Positions 35,418 to 43,579 of a stretch of 48,457 nt of DNA are shown here, piece by piece. The stretch is from JBFMAI01 sp040755725 (GTDB lineage: Bacteria > Planctomycetota > Phycisphaerae > UBA1845 > Fen-1342). Each line of letters begins with the position of its first letter. Within the stretch, counting starts at the first letter, position 1. The position numbers were made by a program, and so were the translations under genes. The stretch is taken from positions 1-48,457 of the forward strand of contig JBFMAI010000006.1 in NCBI GenBank assembly GCA_040755725.1. Direction: 5' to 3'. A model generated the notes under the pieces. It was not told the DNA's origin and ran no database searches. It saw only the letters and a program-made list of their open reading frames with translations.

Positions 35418-35783
35418 TCACGCCAGGCCCGGCGCGCTCCGCGTCTCGACGCCGATCTGGAAGCCCCCCGTCATCGCCCGCCGCCGATGCACCACCACCC
35501 CACACAGGAAGAGCGGCTCGCCTGACGGGTTGGCCACCATCGTCTCCACCCAGGTGCCGATCGGGACATCGATGCCCAACTGGAGCGCGACGCCCGCGGG
35601 TGAGATGTTGACCGTCTCGCCCAGCGTGGTGCGAATCTCCCCCGTGTCGGTGTCCACCACCCGCACGCGACAGGGAACGCGGTACGGGCGCCGTGGAACC
35701 ACGCGTGGCACACGACCCCGGTCACGAACGGGCGGAAGGGCCGCGGCGGTCGGGGGGTTCGCAATCGCGTCGTGGGGTCGCAT
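35418..35783 (-). CDS. PilZ-domain c-di-GMP effector
   Basis: 121 residues from ATG 35783, with AGGAGAGG about 5 nt upstream. The PilZ motif is complete: RRPYR (RxxxR) before the first strand and NISPAG (N/DxSxxG) about 25 residues later. A beta-barrel pattern follows (VALQLGIDVPIGTWVETMV, LFLCGVVVHRRR). It binds c-di-GMP (family knowledge). As a single-domain protein it may act by protein contact. It is convergent with the phosphatase gene. Confidence 0.85.
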   Translation of the reverse strand: MRPHDAIANPPTAAALPPVRDRGRVPRVVPRRPYRVPCRVRVVDTDTGEIRTTLGETVNISPAGVALQLGIDVPIGTWVETMVANPSGEPLFLCGVVVHRRRAMTGGFQIGVETRSAPGLA

Positions 35784-35999
35784 GAACCCTCTCCTGATAT
35801 GACGGGAAGCCGCCGGACCAGGCCACCCGCCGCGAACGTGCCGGCGGGTCACGTTCCGAGTCAGCAGCCGGCGGCTCGCCGCGTTTCATATCGGTCATCT
35901 GGCCCGCGGAGCATTATTACGAGGGCGCCGCGCGCGACTTTCCTCCGCGACCGCGGCGCGGCGTTGACGGCACACGGTTCCGCCTTTCTACTGGGCTGC

Positions 36000-37265
36000 A
36001 TGATTTCTCACCATCATGGCGTCCGGGGCTCGGTTGGGGTGGTCACCGCCGTGGCGGTGGGGCTGGCCGTTTGGGGCTGTCGCTCACCGCTCGGGGGACC
36101 GGGACCCGGCGCTGCTTTGGGGCGTGCCGCGGCCCGGGCCGCGCCCCGACCCATGCCCGCGCTCGTCCGGGCCGTGTGGGTGGCCCGGTTCCACTACCGC
36201 AACGCGGACGACGTGCGCACGATCGTGCGCAACTGCGCGGCGGCAGGATTCAATACGGTGCTGTGGCAGGTTCGCGGGGAGGCGACGGTAGCCTACCCCT
36301 CGCGGCTGGAGCCGTGGTCGCGGGAGTACGACTTCCAGGATCCCGGCTTCGACCCCCTGGCCCTGGCGGTCGAGGAAGCCCACCGTCACGGCCTGCGCAT
36401 CGAAGCCTGGGTGAACGTGCTCCCGGCTTGGAAAGGGAAGCCGCCGCCGCCCGCTTGGCTCACGGCGCACGTTTGGTACGCCCATCCCGAGTGGTTCCTG
36501 CACGACGCGCACGGCGGCCGCCAGCCCGCCGGGGATTACTATGTCGTCCTCAACCCGTGTCGGGCCGATGTTCGCCGGCACATCGCCGCGGTCGTGGACG
36601 AGATGCTGACCCGCTACGACCTGGACGGGATCCACCTCGACTACGTGCGCTACGCCTGGGACGGCGACAAGAACGCCAAACGCGCCTATCCGCGCGATGC
36701 CGACACCGTCGCCCGGTTTGGCCGTGAGACCGGCCAGACGCCGGACGGCGACCCGGCGGCGTGGGACCACTGGCGGGCCAACCAGCTCACGCGGCTGGTC
36801 ACCGAGATTCGCGACGTCGTGGCCCGGCGCCGTCCCGGGGCCACGCTGACCGCGGCCGTGTGGGGAGACCCGCGGGTCGGCTACCGCGACTATCTGCAAA
36901 ACAGCGTCGCGTGGCTGCGCAGCGGCCTGGTCGATGCCCTGATGCCCATGGCGTACGCCGACAAGGCCGTTGACTTCGTCGAGAAGATCAATGCGCACCG
37001 CCAGCTCGCCGGCCACCGGCGGATCGTGCCCGGTCTCGGCCTGTACCTCCACAACACCCCCCAGGCCATGCACGACCAGATGCAGCTTTGCCGCGATTGG
37101 GGGGGTGATTTCGCCGCGTTCTCCTACGACTCGCTCTTCCCCACCGCCGGCGACCGCCAGATGAAGCCCGAAGCTCGGCATACCGCCCAGCAACTGCGCC
37201 ACATGCGGCGTGGCGTGCTCGCGGCCTTTGTCCCGCCCCGCCCCGCCGTGGCCGCCGGCCCGTAA
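36000..37265 (+). CDS. GHL10/DUF187-family glycoside-hydrolase-like lipoprotein
   Basis: 421 residues. A signal region (VTAVAVGLAVWGC) suggests a lipoprotein; the start at 36000 is tentative because no ribosome-binding site is visible. The TIM-barrel follows: VRAVWVARFHYRNADDVRTI, then FNTVLWQVRGEATVAYPS, then EPWSREYDFQDPGFDPLALA, a LRIEAWVNVLPAWK strand and the catalytic-region strand YDLDGIHLDYVRYAWDGD. GHL10 proteins (YngK/DigH type) hydrolyse denuded peptidoglycan glycan strands in E. coli; the same is plausible here. It ends 6 nt from the convergent lipoprotein gene. Confidence 0.88.
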   Translation: MISHHHGVRGSVGVVTAVAVGLAVWGCRSPLGGPGPGAALGRAAARAAPRPMPALVRAVWVARFHYRNADDVRTIVRNCAAAGFNTVLWQVRGEATVAYPSRLEPWSREYDFQDPGFDPLALAVEEAHRHGLRIEAWVNVLPAWKGKPPPPAWLTAHVWYAHPEWFLHDAHGGRQPAGDYYVVLNPCRADVRRHIAAVVDEMLTRYDLDGIHLDYVRYAWDGDKNAKRAYPRDADTVARFGRETGQTPDGDPAAWDHWRANQLTRLVTEIRDVVARRRPGATLTAAVWGDPRVGYRDYLQNSVAWLRSGLVDALMPMAYADKAVDFVEKINAHRQLAGHRRIVPGLGLYLHNTPQAMHDQMQLCRDWGGDFAAFSYDSLFPTAGDRQMKPEARHTAQQLRHMRRGVLAAFVPPRPAVAAGP

Positions 37266-37271
37266 GACCCC

Positions 37272-38090
37272 TTACTCCGCGATGGCCACCTCGGGCAGCG
37301 CGTCGGCGATCTTCTCCAGCAGGAACGCCTCGAGCAGCGGGTCACGCCCTAGCGGCACCCAAGTGACCTCGCGGCTGGATGCACCGCGTACGCCCGCCGT
37401 CGTGGGGATGCGAATGCTGTACATCGCCAGCGCGCCGGAGGTTGTCGTGATCTGACGCTCGGGGGCGCTGTAGCGCGACTTGTCCACCTGGACACTGACC
37501 CGGTACCGGGCCGCCCCCCAAGCGGGCGGATCCTGCTCCCACTCCGGCTTCAGCACGTCCGCCACCGTGGGCTGTGAGGCCGGCTCCGTCGCCCCCACCG
37601 GCTCCACGCGGACCGTCACGACCCGCCGCAGCGTGTGCAGGCTGGACTCGAATAGCTGGTACGGTCCCTGCGAGTCCACGCGCCACGGCTCGAACCACTG
37701 CCCGCTGGTGGCCGGCGCACTCAGGATGACGCCGTGGCCCGGATCCACGTGCTCCGGAGGGAAGTCGTAGCGCCGCAGGACGGAGCAGGCGGCGTCCACG
37801 AACGTCTCATAGTCTGGCACCCGCAGTGTGATGGCCGTGCGTCCCTCGGGGACGACCGGCGCCCGACAACCGAGCCCGAAAAGCAACCCCGACGCCAAGA
37901 CGATGGCAAGACGGCCGCCTCGGACCGTGCCCCACGGGAGGGCGAGGCTCCTGCCGAGCCGCGGCTCGCCGGGACGCTCGCCCGTCCGGCTGCCGTCCGA
38001 TCTCCGCGAACTCCCGTGTGGACCCGCGCGCGGCGCACGGGGTCCACGGGGGCACGGTCCGATCGCACGCGGGGCCGAGCGCATGAGCAT
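37272..38090 (-). CDS. Lipoprotein of unknown function, N-terminus disrupted by a repeat
   Basis: Up to 272 residues. The lipobox GLLFGLGC lies unusually far from the ATG (about residue 75) because an Arg/Pro/Gly-rich stretch derived from a dispersed repeat (37936-37983) is in front of it. The true start may be downstream, though no ATG or GTG fits well. The mature part begins APVVPEGRTAITLRVPDYET and has a conserved-looking block: QWFEPWRVDSQGPYQLFESS, LHTLRRVVTVRVEP. A TATTAT lies 6 nt before the ATG. I have seen similar planctomycete lipoproteins; function unknown. Confidence 0.7.
   Translation of the reverse strand: MLMRSAPRAIGPCPRGPRAPRAGPHGSSRRSDGSRTGERPGEPRLGRSLALPWGTVRGGRLAIVLASGLLFGLGCRAPVVPEGRTAITLRVPDYETFVDAACSVLRRYDFPPEHVDPGHGVILSAPATSGQWFEPWRVDSQGPYQLFESSLHTLRRVVTVRVEPVGATEPASQPTVADVLKPEWEQDPPAWGAARYRVSVQVDKSRYSAPERQITTTSGALAMYSIRIPTTAGVRGASSREVTWVPLGRDPLLEAFLLEKIADALPEVAIAE
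37936..37983. repeat. GGGAGGGCGAGGCTCC-type dispersed repeat in lipoprotein 5' region
   Basis: gggagggcgaggctcctg, then ccgagccgcggctcgccggg: a sequence I recall as abundant in planctomycete genomes. It is in the lipoprotein's open frame, before the hydrophobic signal segment. Confidence 0.7.
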
Positions 38091-38489
38091 GACGCGATAA
38101 TAAGTGGCCGGGTGGGGAATGCAAGCGAGCCTCAGCAGGCCCCGAGTCAGACGTGGTGTTGCGAACTAGAAAGTGTCGGCCAGAATTGGCCCCGACTTCA
38201 GAACATTTGGAATATTCTCTCGTGGAAGCTGTCGTGTCCCCCTTCGGGAACTCGCGCCATCAACCCCGGTGGCGCGGGTTCTTCTTATTTGTACCCGGCG
38301 GACACCCCGGCACAGGCCGAAACCGGCCCCGCACGCCTGCGTGCCCCCCCAAGGCGACCCACCCACGCGGCGGCCCCCGCCGGACGCCCGCTCCAGGGGC
38401 TCGCCCGGGCTGTACAGAGCCCACCCGCGGGGCTAGTCTACGCGCACGGTCGCGACGGCGGTCGTCGGCAAGCAGGTCCTCTTCCAAGC
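38091..38489. other. Intergenic region upstream of the ACT-domain gene
   Basis: 399 bp. At 38097-38102 there is a minus-strand TATTAT for the lipoprotein gene. A palindrome GGCCA-GAAT-TGGCC lies at 38178-38191, a possible operator. The rest shows no gene and no recognised RNA. Confidence 0.4.
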
Positions 38490-38954
38490 ATGAACGTGGA
38501 ACCGTTCCAAACCGCGGAAGGCAGCGACTACCCGTACTGTCGCCAGCTTTCGGTATTCCTCGAAAACCGCGTCGGGCAGCTCCTGCGCATCACCCGCCTG
38601 CTCGAGGACGAGCCCGTACACATCCTGGGGCTGTCGGTGGATGCCGCGGTGGACTGTGCCATCGTGCGAATGCTGGTGGACGACCCGGACCTGGCCCACC
38701 AGGTGCTCTCGGACGCCCGTTTCGCGCTGACCGAGAGCGAGGTTCTGGTCGTCGAGCTGCCTGCCGGCACGCGCGGGATTCTCACCGTCTGCACCGCCCT
38801 CATCTCCGCCGAGGTCAATATCAACTACGTCTACACCGTCTGGGCCCGCGAGGGTCGCCAGGCGTGTTTGGCCATCCAGGTCGATGACATTCAGGCCGCC
38901 GTCCCCGTCCTGAAGGCCGAGAAGTTCCGCGTCCTCACGCAGAGTGAACTGTAG
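38490..38954 (+). CDS. Tandem ACT-domain protein
   Basis: 154 residues with two ACT modules. The first starts CRQLSVFLENRVGQLLRITR, LLEDEPVHILGLSVD. The second starts LVVELPAGTRGILTVCTALI, SAEVNINYVYTVWAREGRQA. Each shows the beta-alpha-beta ligand-binding pattern with a Gly/Arg turn. The protein resembles stand-alone ACT proteins that bind amino acids and regulate enzymes or transcription. A weak AGG precedes the ATG. The hydrolase gene follows after 9 nt. Confidence 0.85.
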   Translation: MNVEPFQTAEGSDYPYCRQLSVFLENRVGQLLRITRLLEDEPVHILGLSVDAAVDCAIVRMLVDDPDLAHQVLSDARFALTESEVLVVELPAGTRGILTVCTALISAEVNINYVYTVWAREGRQACLAIQVDDIQAAVPVLKAEKFRVLTQSEL

Positions 38955-38963
38955 GCGCGTCCC

Positions 38964-39881
38964 ATGCGCCGCCCCCTCCGGCCGCCCGAGTTCCGCTCCT
39001 GGTCAATGTCCGACGGCTACGTACTGCGCGGCCGCTGGTGGCCGGCGACGACGCCGGCACCGGGTGTCGGCATTCTGTACCTGCACGGCATCCAGTCGCA
39101 CGGCGGGTGGTTCGAGGGCTCCGCCGGCCGACTCGCCGCCACGTGCCCCGTGCTCCTCCCGGATCGGCGCGGCAGCGGGCTCAGTTCGTCGGCGCGTGGC
39201 GACACGCCGTCCGCCGGGCGGTGGCTGGCCGACCTCGACGAGCTCGCGGAGTGGATGGAGCACGAACACGCGATTCACCGGCTCGGCGTGGTCGGCGTGA
39301 GCTGGGGCGGCAAGCTCGCGACGTTGTGGGCCGCCCGCAAACCCCGGCGTGTCACGCACCTCCTGCTGATCGCACCCGGGCTGTTCCCGCGCGTCGATAT
39401 CGGGTGGTGGGCGCGGCTGCGCGTCGCGTGGTCGCTGTTTGTGCAACCCACGCGGCCGTTCCCGATCCCCCTGAACGATCCCGCGTTGTTCACCGACAAC
39501 CCCGCCGGCCGGCAGTTCATCGCCGACGACGCACTCAAGCTGACGCACGCGACCGCCCGGTTTCTCTGGGCTTCGTCCCGCCTTGATTGGTGGCTGCGCC
39601 GCCTGCCGCCGGGCGGGCTGGCGGCCGAGACCACGCTCCTGCTGGCCGAGCACGACCGCATCATCCGCAATGCCCCGACGGCGGCCGGGCTGGCCGCGCG
39701 GTCCGTGCGGCAGACGACCGTAATCACCCTGCCCGCCGCGGCCCACACTCTGGAATTCGAGGCCGACCCGGCCGCGTACGACCGCCTCCTGGACGGATGG
39801 GCCCGCCGGCTGACGACCCACGATGCCCGCGCCGGGGCGACAAACGGCGGGGGCATGACACGCCCGACAAACGGCGGCTGA
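38964..39881 (+). CDS. Alpha/beta hydrolase, lysophospholipase-like
   Basis: 305 residues. The oxyanion-region LYLHGIQSHGGWFEGSAGRL is followed by LLPDRRGSGLSS and the nucleophile elbow GVSWGGK (Ser). Acid LLAEHDRI and His AAAHTLEFE complete the triad. The layout fits monoacylglycerol lipase or lysophospholipase-type serine hydrolases. It may be co-transcribed with the double-ACT gene 9 nt upstream. The C-terminal 20 residues (ATNGGGMTRPTNGG) are low-complexity. Confidence 0.83.
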   Translation: MRRPLRPPEFRSWSMSDGYVLRGRWWPATTPAPGVGILYLHGIQSHGGWFEGSAGRLAATCPVLLPDRRGSGLSSSARGDTPSAGRWLADLDELAEWMEHEHAIHRLGVVGVSWGGKLATLWAARKPRRVTHLLLIAPGLFPRVDIGWWARLRVAWSLFVQPTRPFPIPLNDPALFTDNPAGRQFIADDALKLTHATARFLWASSRLDWWLRRLPPGGLAAETTLLLAEHDRIIRNAPTAAGLAARSVRQTTVITLPAAAHTLEFEADPAAYDRLLDGWARRLTTHDARAGATNGGGMTRPTNGG

Positions 39882-39890
39882 CCGGCGCGC

Positions 39891-39920
39891 TTGGCAGAGG
39901 CGGGACCGGGGGTGTATACT
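39891..39920 (+). promoter_or_regulatory. Promoter of the EF-G-like gene
   Basis: TTGGCA (5 of 6), an 18-nt spacer and TATACT (5 of 6). Transcription would start near 39927, about 50 nt before the ATG. Confidence 0.6.
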
Positions 39921-39976
39921 GACCGTTTCTCGCAGTTTCGGGCCGATAAGGCCTGCAAGACAGTCGGAGATCGCGC

Positions 39977-42022
39977 ATGGGCGCCCATGAGATTGAGAAG
40001 ATCCGCAACATCGCCCTCGTCGGACACTCGGGGGCCGGCAAGACCACCCTCGGCGAGGCCCTCCTGCACAAAGTCGGTCTGACCACCCGTCTCGGCAGCG
40101 TGGATGACGGCACCAGCGTGCTCGACTTCGACGACGAGGCCCGCGAGCGCAAGCACACCGTCGATTCGTCGCTGCTGTACGTCGAGCACGAGGGGCACCT
40201 GCTCAATCTCATCGACACCCCCGGCATGCCCGACTATTGCGGGCAGGCCATCGCCGCCCTGGTCGGGGTCGAGACCGCCGCCGTCGTCATCTCCGCCGCC
40301 GCCGGCATCGGCGTCAACACGCGGCGCATGTTCCGGCTGGCCGGCGAGTACGGCCTGGCCCGGATGATCGTCATCACGCGCATTGACGCCGACAACGTCA
40401 ACCTGGACGACGTGCTCAACAGCATTCGGGAAACCTTTGGCACGCGGTGCCACCCGATCAACCTTCCGACCGGCGGCGGCAAGGCGGTCGTCGATTGCTT
40501 GGCGCACGACAGCGGCGACGCCGACGTGCTGGACGTGGCGAGCTGCCACACCGCCCTCATCGACGCGATCGTCGAGACCGACGACGCCCTGATGGAGGAG
40601 TTCATGGAGCAGGGCGGCGTGGCCCCGGAGAAGCTGGCGCCGGCGATCTCCAAGGCGGTCGCCTCCGGACACGTCATCCCGGTGCTGTTCACCAGCTCCC
40701 GGCACGACCTCGGCATCCGCGAGCTGCTCGACGCGCTGGTCCGCTACGCGCCGTCGCCAGTGGTCGGCAAGCAGCGCGTCCTGCGCGTCGGCAGCGGGGA
40801 ACAGGCCCGCGAGGTCCCGATCGAGCCGCGGCCGGACGGCGACTTCGTGGCCCAGGTGTTCAAAATTACCTCCGACCCCAAGAGCAACATCAAGTACTCG
40901 GTGGCCCGCGTTCACCGGGGCACGCTGACGAGCGAGGGCCAGGTCTTCGGCGCCGGCGAGCGGAAAGGCCAGCGCCCCGGCCACGTGCTCAAGCTACGCG
41001 GCGCCGACCACGCCGACGTGCCGTCGGCCTCCGCCGGCGACATCGTGGCGTTCGCCAAGCTCGACTTCAAGATTGGGGACGTGCTCTTCGCCAAGGCGGG
41101 CGAGGGAACGCTGCCGCTACCCAAGACGCCGACGCCGATGTACGCGCTGGCCGTCGAGCCCAAGGCCCGCGGCGACGTTGAGAAGATCAGCGGCGCGCTC
41201 CAGCGCTTCGCCGAGGAAGACCTGTGTTTCGAGTACAACCGCGAGCAGGAGACTGGCGAGCTGGTCATGCGGGGTCTCGGAGACCTGCACCTCACCGTGA
41301 TCCAGAGCAAGATGAAACGCCAGTTCAAGCTCGAGGTGGACACCAAGGCCCCTAAGATCCCCTATCGCGAAACCATCTCCTCGTCGGTCAAGTACGTTGA
41401 GTACACCCACAAGAAGCAGACCGGCGGCGCGGGCCAGTTTGCCCGCGTCTTCATCGACATGGAGCCCAACGAACGCGGCAAGGGGTACGAGTTCATCGAC
41501 AAGATCTTCGGCGGCGTGATCGACCAGTCCTTCCGCCCCAGCGTGGACAAGGGCATTCGGGACCAGATCAAGAAGGGCGTCATCGCGGGCTTCCCGGTCG
41601 TCGATGTGAAGGTCTCGCTGGTGGACGGCAAGACCCACCCGGTGGACAGCAAGGACATCGCGTTCCAGATCGCCGGCCGCCAGGTCTTCAAGAAGGCGTT
41701 CGTGCAGTGCAAACCGATCCTGCTGGAGCCCGTGGTGAGCATGGAAGTAACGGTCCCCGCCGACTTCATGGGCGACATCACGCGCGACATCGCCGGCAAG
41801 CGCGGGCAGATCCTGGGGCAGGACATGCTGCCGGGCAACCAGGTCGTCATCAAGGCCCAGGTACCCCTGGCTGAGGTTGCGTCGTACGCCTCGCAGCTCA
41901 AGAGCGTGACGGGTGGCCAGGGCAGCTACATGATGGAGTTGAGCCACTACGACGTGGTGCCGCCCAACGTCCAGCAGCAGATCATCGCCCAACACAAGAC
42001 CAAGGAAGAGGAAGAGGAGTAA
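39977..42022 (+). CDS. Divergent elongation factor G-like GTPase (EF-G2/FusA2 type)
   Basis: 681 residues, all five EF-G domains. G1 is canonical (GHSGAGKTTL). G3 is DTPGMPDYC, where canonical EF-G has DTPGH; related EF-G2 proteins commonly have DTPGY, so the catalytic His is absent in either case. G4, normally NKxD, reads TRID (VITRIDADNV), so both the Asn and the Lys are changed. Domain IV (KQTGGAGQFARVFIDMEP) and V (QGSYMMELSHYDVVP) are normal. The C-terminus is a run of Glu. Its role is probably a specialised translocation or recycling GTPase rather than housekeeping EF-G. GGAG lies 8 nt before the ATG. Confidence 0.88.
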   Translation: MGAHEIEKIRNIALVGHSGAGKTTLGEALLHKVGLTTRLGSVDDGTSVLDFDDEARERKHTVDSSLLYVEHEGHLLNLIDTPGMPDYCGQAIAALVGVETAAVVISAAAGIGVNTRRMFRLAGEYGLARMIVITRIDADNVNLDDVLNSIRETFGTRCHPINLPTGGGKAVVDCLAHDSGDADVLDVASCHTALIDAIVETDDALMEEFMEQGGVAPEKLAPAISKAVASGHVIPVLFTSSRHDLGIRELLDALVRYAPSPVVGKQRVLRVGSGEQAREVPIEPRPDGDFVAQVFKITSDPKSNIKYSVARVHRGTLTSEGQVFGAGERKGQRPGHVLKLRGADHADVPSASAGDIVAFAKLDFKIGDVLFAKAGEGTLPLPKTPTPMYALAVEPKARGDVEKISGALQRFAEEDLCFEYNREQETGELVMRGLGDLHLTVIQSKMKRQFKLEVDTKAPKIPYRETISSSVKYVEYTHKKQTGGAGQFARVFIDMEPNERGKGYEFIDKIFGGVIDQSFRPSVDKGIRDQIKKGVIAGFPVVDVKVSLVDGKTHPVDSKDIAFQIAGRQVFKKAFVQCKPILLEPVVSMEVTVPADFMGDITRDIAGKRGQILGQDMLPGNQVVIKAQVPLAEVASYASQLKSVTGGQGSYMMELSHYDVVPPNVQQQIIAQHKTKEEEEE

Positions 42023-42188
42023 CAGGCTTGCCACGGACTCCCCTCTCGACCTAGTCGCCGCGGGCTCCGGCGCGCCGGGGTTGGGGGAGGGTCGCATTCC
42101 TCGGCCGAGGCCACGCTCTCGATACCCCCGTCGCGCCCCGGCCAGGCTGGCGGCAGCTTCCTGGGGCCTCGCGGGCGTTTGGCACGCG

Positions 42189-43247
42189 TCACGGCGTGCC
42201 GGCGTTGCTCCCGTGCGGATTCGCGGGCTTGGTGTTCGCCCCATCCGCGACATAGACCGCGAATCCCTCGGTCTGGCGAATTAGCGGGTCGGCGGGACCG
42301 GGCAGCACCCACATGACCTCGACGCCCGGCCGCGGCGTGTGCTCCAGCAGCGCCGCACCCTCGTCCACGCTGAGCACGCTGAACGCTGTCGCCCACGCAT
42401 CCGCCGTCAGGCCGTCCGGGGCGATGACCGTGACGGCGGGGGCTTGCTCCGCCGGGCAACCGGTGCGGGGGTCAACGATGTGGGAATAGCGCCGGCCGGC
42501 AACGGTGTTGAAACGCTGCTGCACGCCGGACGTCGCCACCGCCAGGTCCGTCAGGCTCAGCGTGAGCAGTAGCCCGGCCTGAAAGGGGTGCTTCACGCCG
42601 ATGCGCCACGGCCGGCCGTCCTCACGCGGTCCGAACGCGACCACGTCTCCGCCCACGTCAACGAGGCCGCTCGTCGCGCCGGCGGCCCGCATGGCCTCGG
42701 CCGCCAGGTCCAGCGCGTACCCCTTGGCGATGCCCCCAAGGTCGATCTGCATACCGTCCACTGTCGGGGTCACGCGACGCGTCGCGGGATCAAGCCGCAG
42801 CTTCCGCCACCCGACGCTGGTCAACACTTGCTGAAGATCGGCGTCCGTCGGCAGGCGGTCCTCCTGGCCGGCCCGCTTCCATAGCGCCACCAGTGGCCGG
42901 CAGGTCGGGTCAAATGCCCCGCCGCTGAGTTCCGCGATCCGCACCCCCTGTTCCAGGCAGTGGAACGTCTCCGGCGACACGACAAGGCTGTCGCCGGCGG
43001 TCAGCGCGTTCAGCCGGCCGACCTCGCTGTCGGCGACGTAGTCGCTCATCAGGCGGTTGACGTCGTCCAAGCGGGCGTAGGCGGCCTCGACTGCCCGCTG
43101 CGCCGTCGTCCGCTCCGGGGCGACCGCGGTCACCTCGGCGAACGTGCCCATGACCGACCGGGCGTTCTTCACGACCGGCGGCGCCGGCCGTTCGCAGCCG
43201 AGCGTCCAAGCCAGAATCACAAGCCCAAGCAGACTGAGACACTTCAT
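42189..43247 (-). CDS. apbE: FAD:protein FMN transferase (ApbE family) lipoprotein
   Basis: 352 residues. Signal peptide ends at a lipobox (LAWTLGC). ApbE features: SVMGTFAEVTAV, AFDPTCRPLVALWKRAG, IDLGGIAKGYALDLAAEAM and VDVGGDVVAFG, with AWATAFSVLSVD near the C-terminus. It attaches FMN to a Thr in proteins such as Rnf/Nqr subunits; no such partner is in this window. No ribosome-binding site precedes ATG 43247, and a TAGAAT lies 7 nt upstream, suggesting a leaderless transcript. Confidence 0.92.
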   Translation of the reverse strand: MKCLSLLGLVILAWTLGCERPAPPVVKNARSVMGTFAEVTAVAPERTTAQRAVEAAYARLDDVNRLMSDYVADSEVGRLNALTAGDSLVVSPETFHCLEQGVRIAELSGGAFDPTCRPLVALWKRAGQEDRLPTDADLQQVLTSVGWRKLRLDPATRRVTPTVDGMQIDLGGIAKGYALDLAAEAMRAAGATSGLVDVGGDVVAFGPREDGRPWRIGVKHPFQAGLLLTLSLTDLAVATSGVQQRFNTVAGRRYSHIVDPRTGCPAEQAPAVTVIAPDGLTADAWATAFSVLSVDEGAALLEHTPRPGVEVMWVLPGPADPLIRQTEGFAVYVADGANTKPANPHGSNAGTP

Positions 43248-43254
43248 GGCGGGG

Positions 43255-43260
43255 ATTCTA
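43255..43260 (-). promoter_or_regulatory. Candidate -10 box of apbE, possible leaderless start
   Basis: TAGAAT on the minus strand (5 of 6) ends 7 nt before the ATG at 43247. There is no ribosome-binding site between them. Confidence 0.4.
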
Positions 43261-43340
43261 ACGAGCGTTCCAGCACCCCGCGACGCAACCCTAGAGTGAC
43301 GTACGACAGTGCCAAATTGGTATTGACGGTCGTGCAACAT

Positions 43341-43394
43341 GGGAGGGCGAGGCTCCCCCGAGCCGTGGCTCGCCGGGGGGCTCGCCCCCCCCGG
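43341..43394. repeat. GGGAGGGCGAGGCTCC-type dispersed repeat
   Basis: gggagggcgaggctcccc, then gagccgtggctcgccgggg with a second ctcgcccccccc arm. Related to 37936-37983 and 23964-24028. Confidence 0.7.
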
Positions 43395-43579
43395 GCCGGC
43401 GTCCCATGATCCTGAATGCCCATTCAGGAAACGGCGTACGGCGCGACTCCCGCCACACGCCCGCCGCGCCAAGTTGCGGGACTCCTGGGATTCCGCGTAC
43501 CGTCCGCATAATAGAGCAAGCCGGCTGACGATGAGGCGGTCCCGGCCGAAGCCGTCGGAGCAGCCCGGAGGACCGTGCT

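Larger units (their letters stand above)
43248..43579. other. Divergent intergenic region with repeat and two candidate -10 boxes
   Basis: 332 bp. TAGAAT (43255-43260, minus strand) for apbE, a dispersed repeat (43341-43394), and CATAAT (43507-43512, plus strand) 68 nt before the Ig-like protein gene. No gene is seen. Confidence 0.45.

Noticed and set aside
42060..42100. Terminator after the EF-G-like gene
   Set aside because: A self-complementary CCGGCGCGCCGG exists but no T-tract follows.
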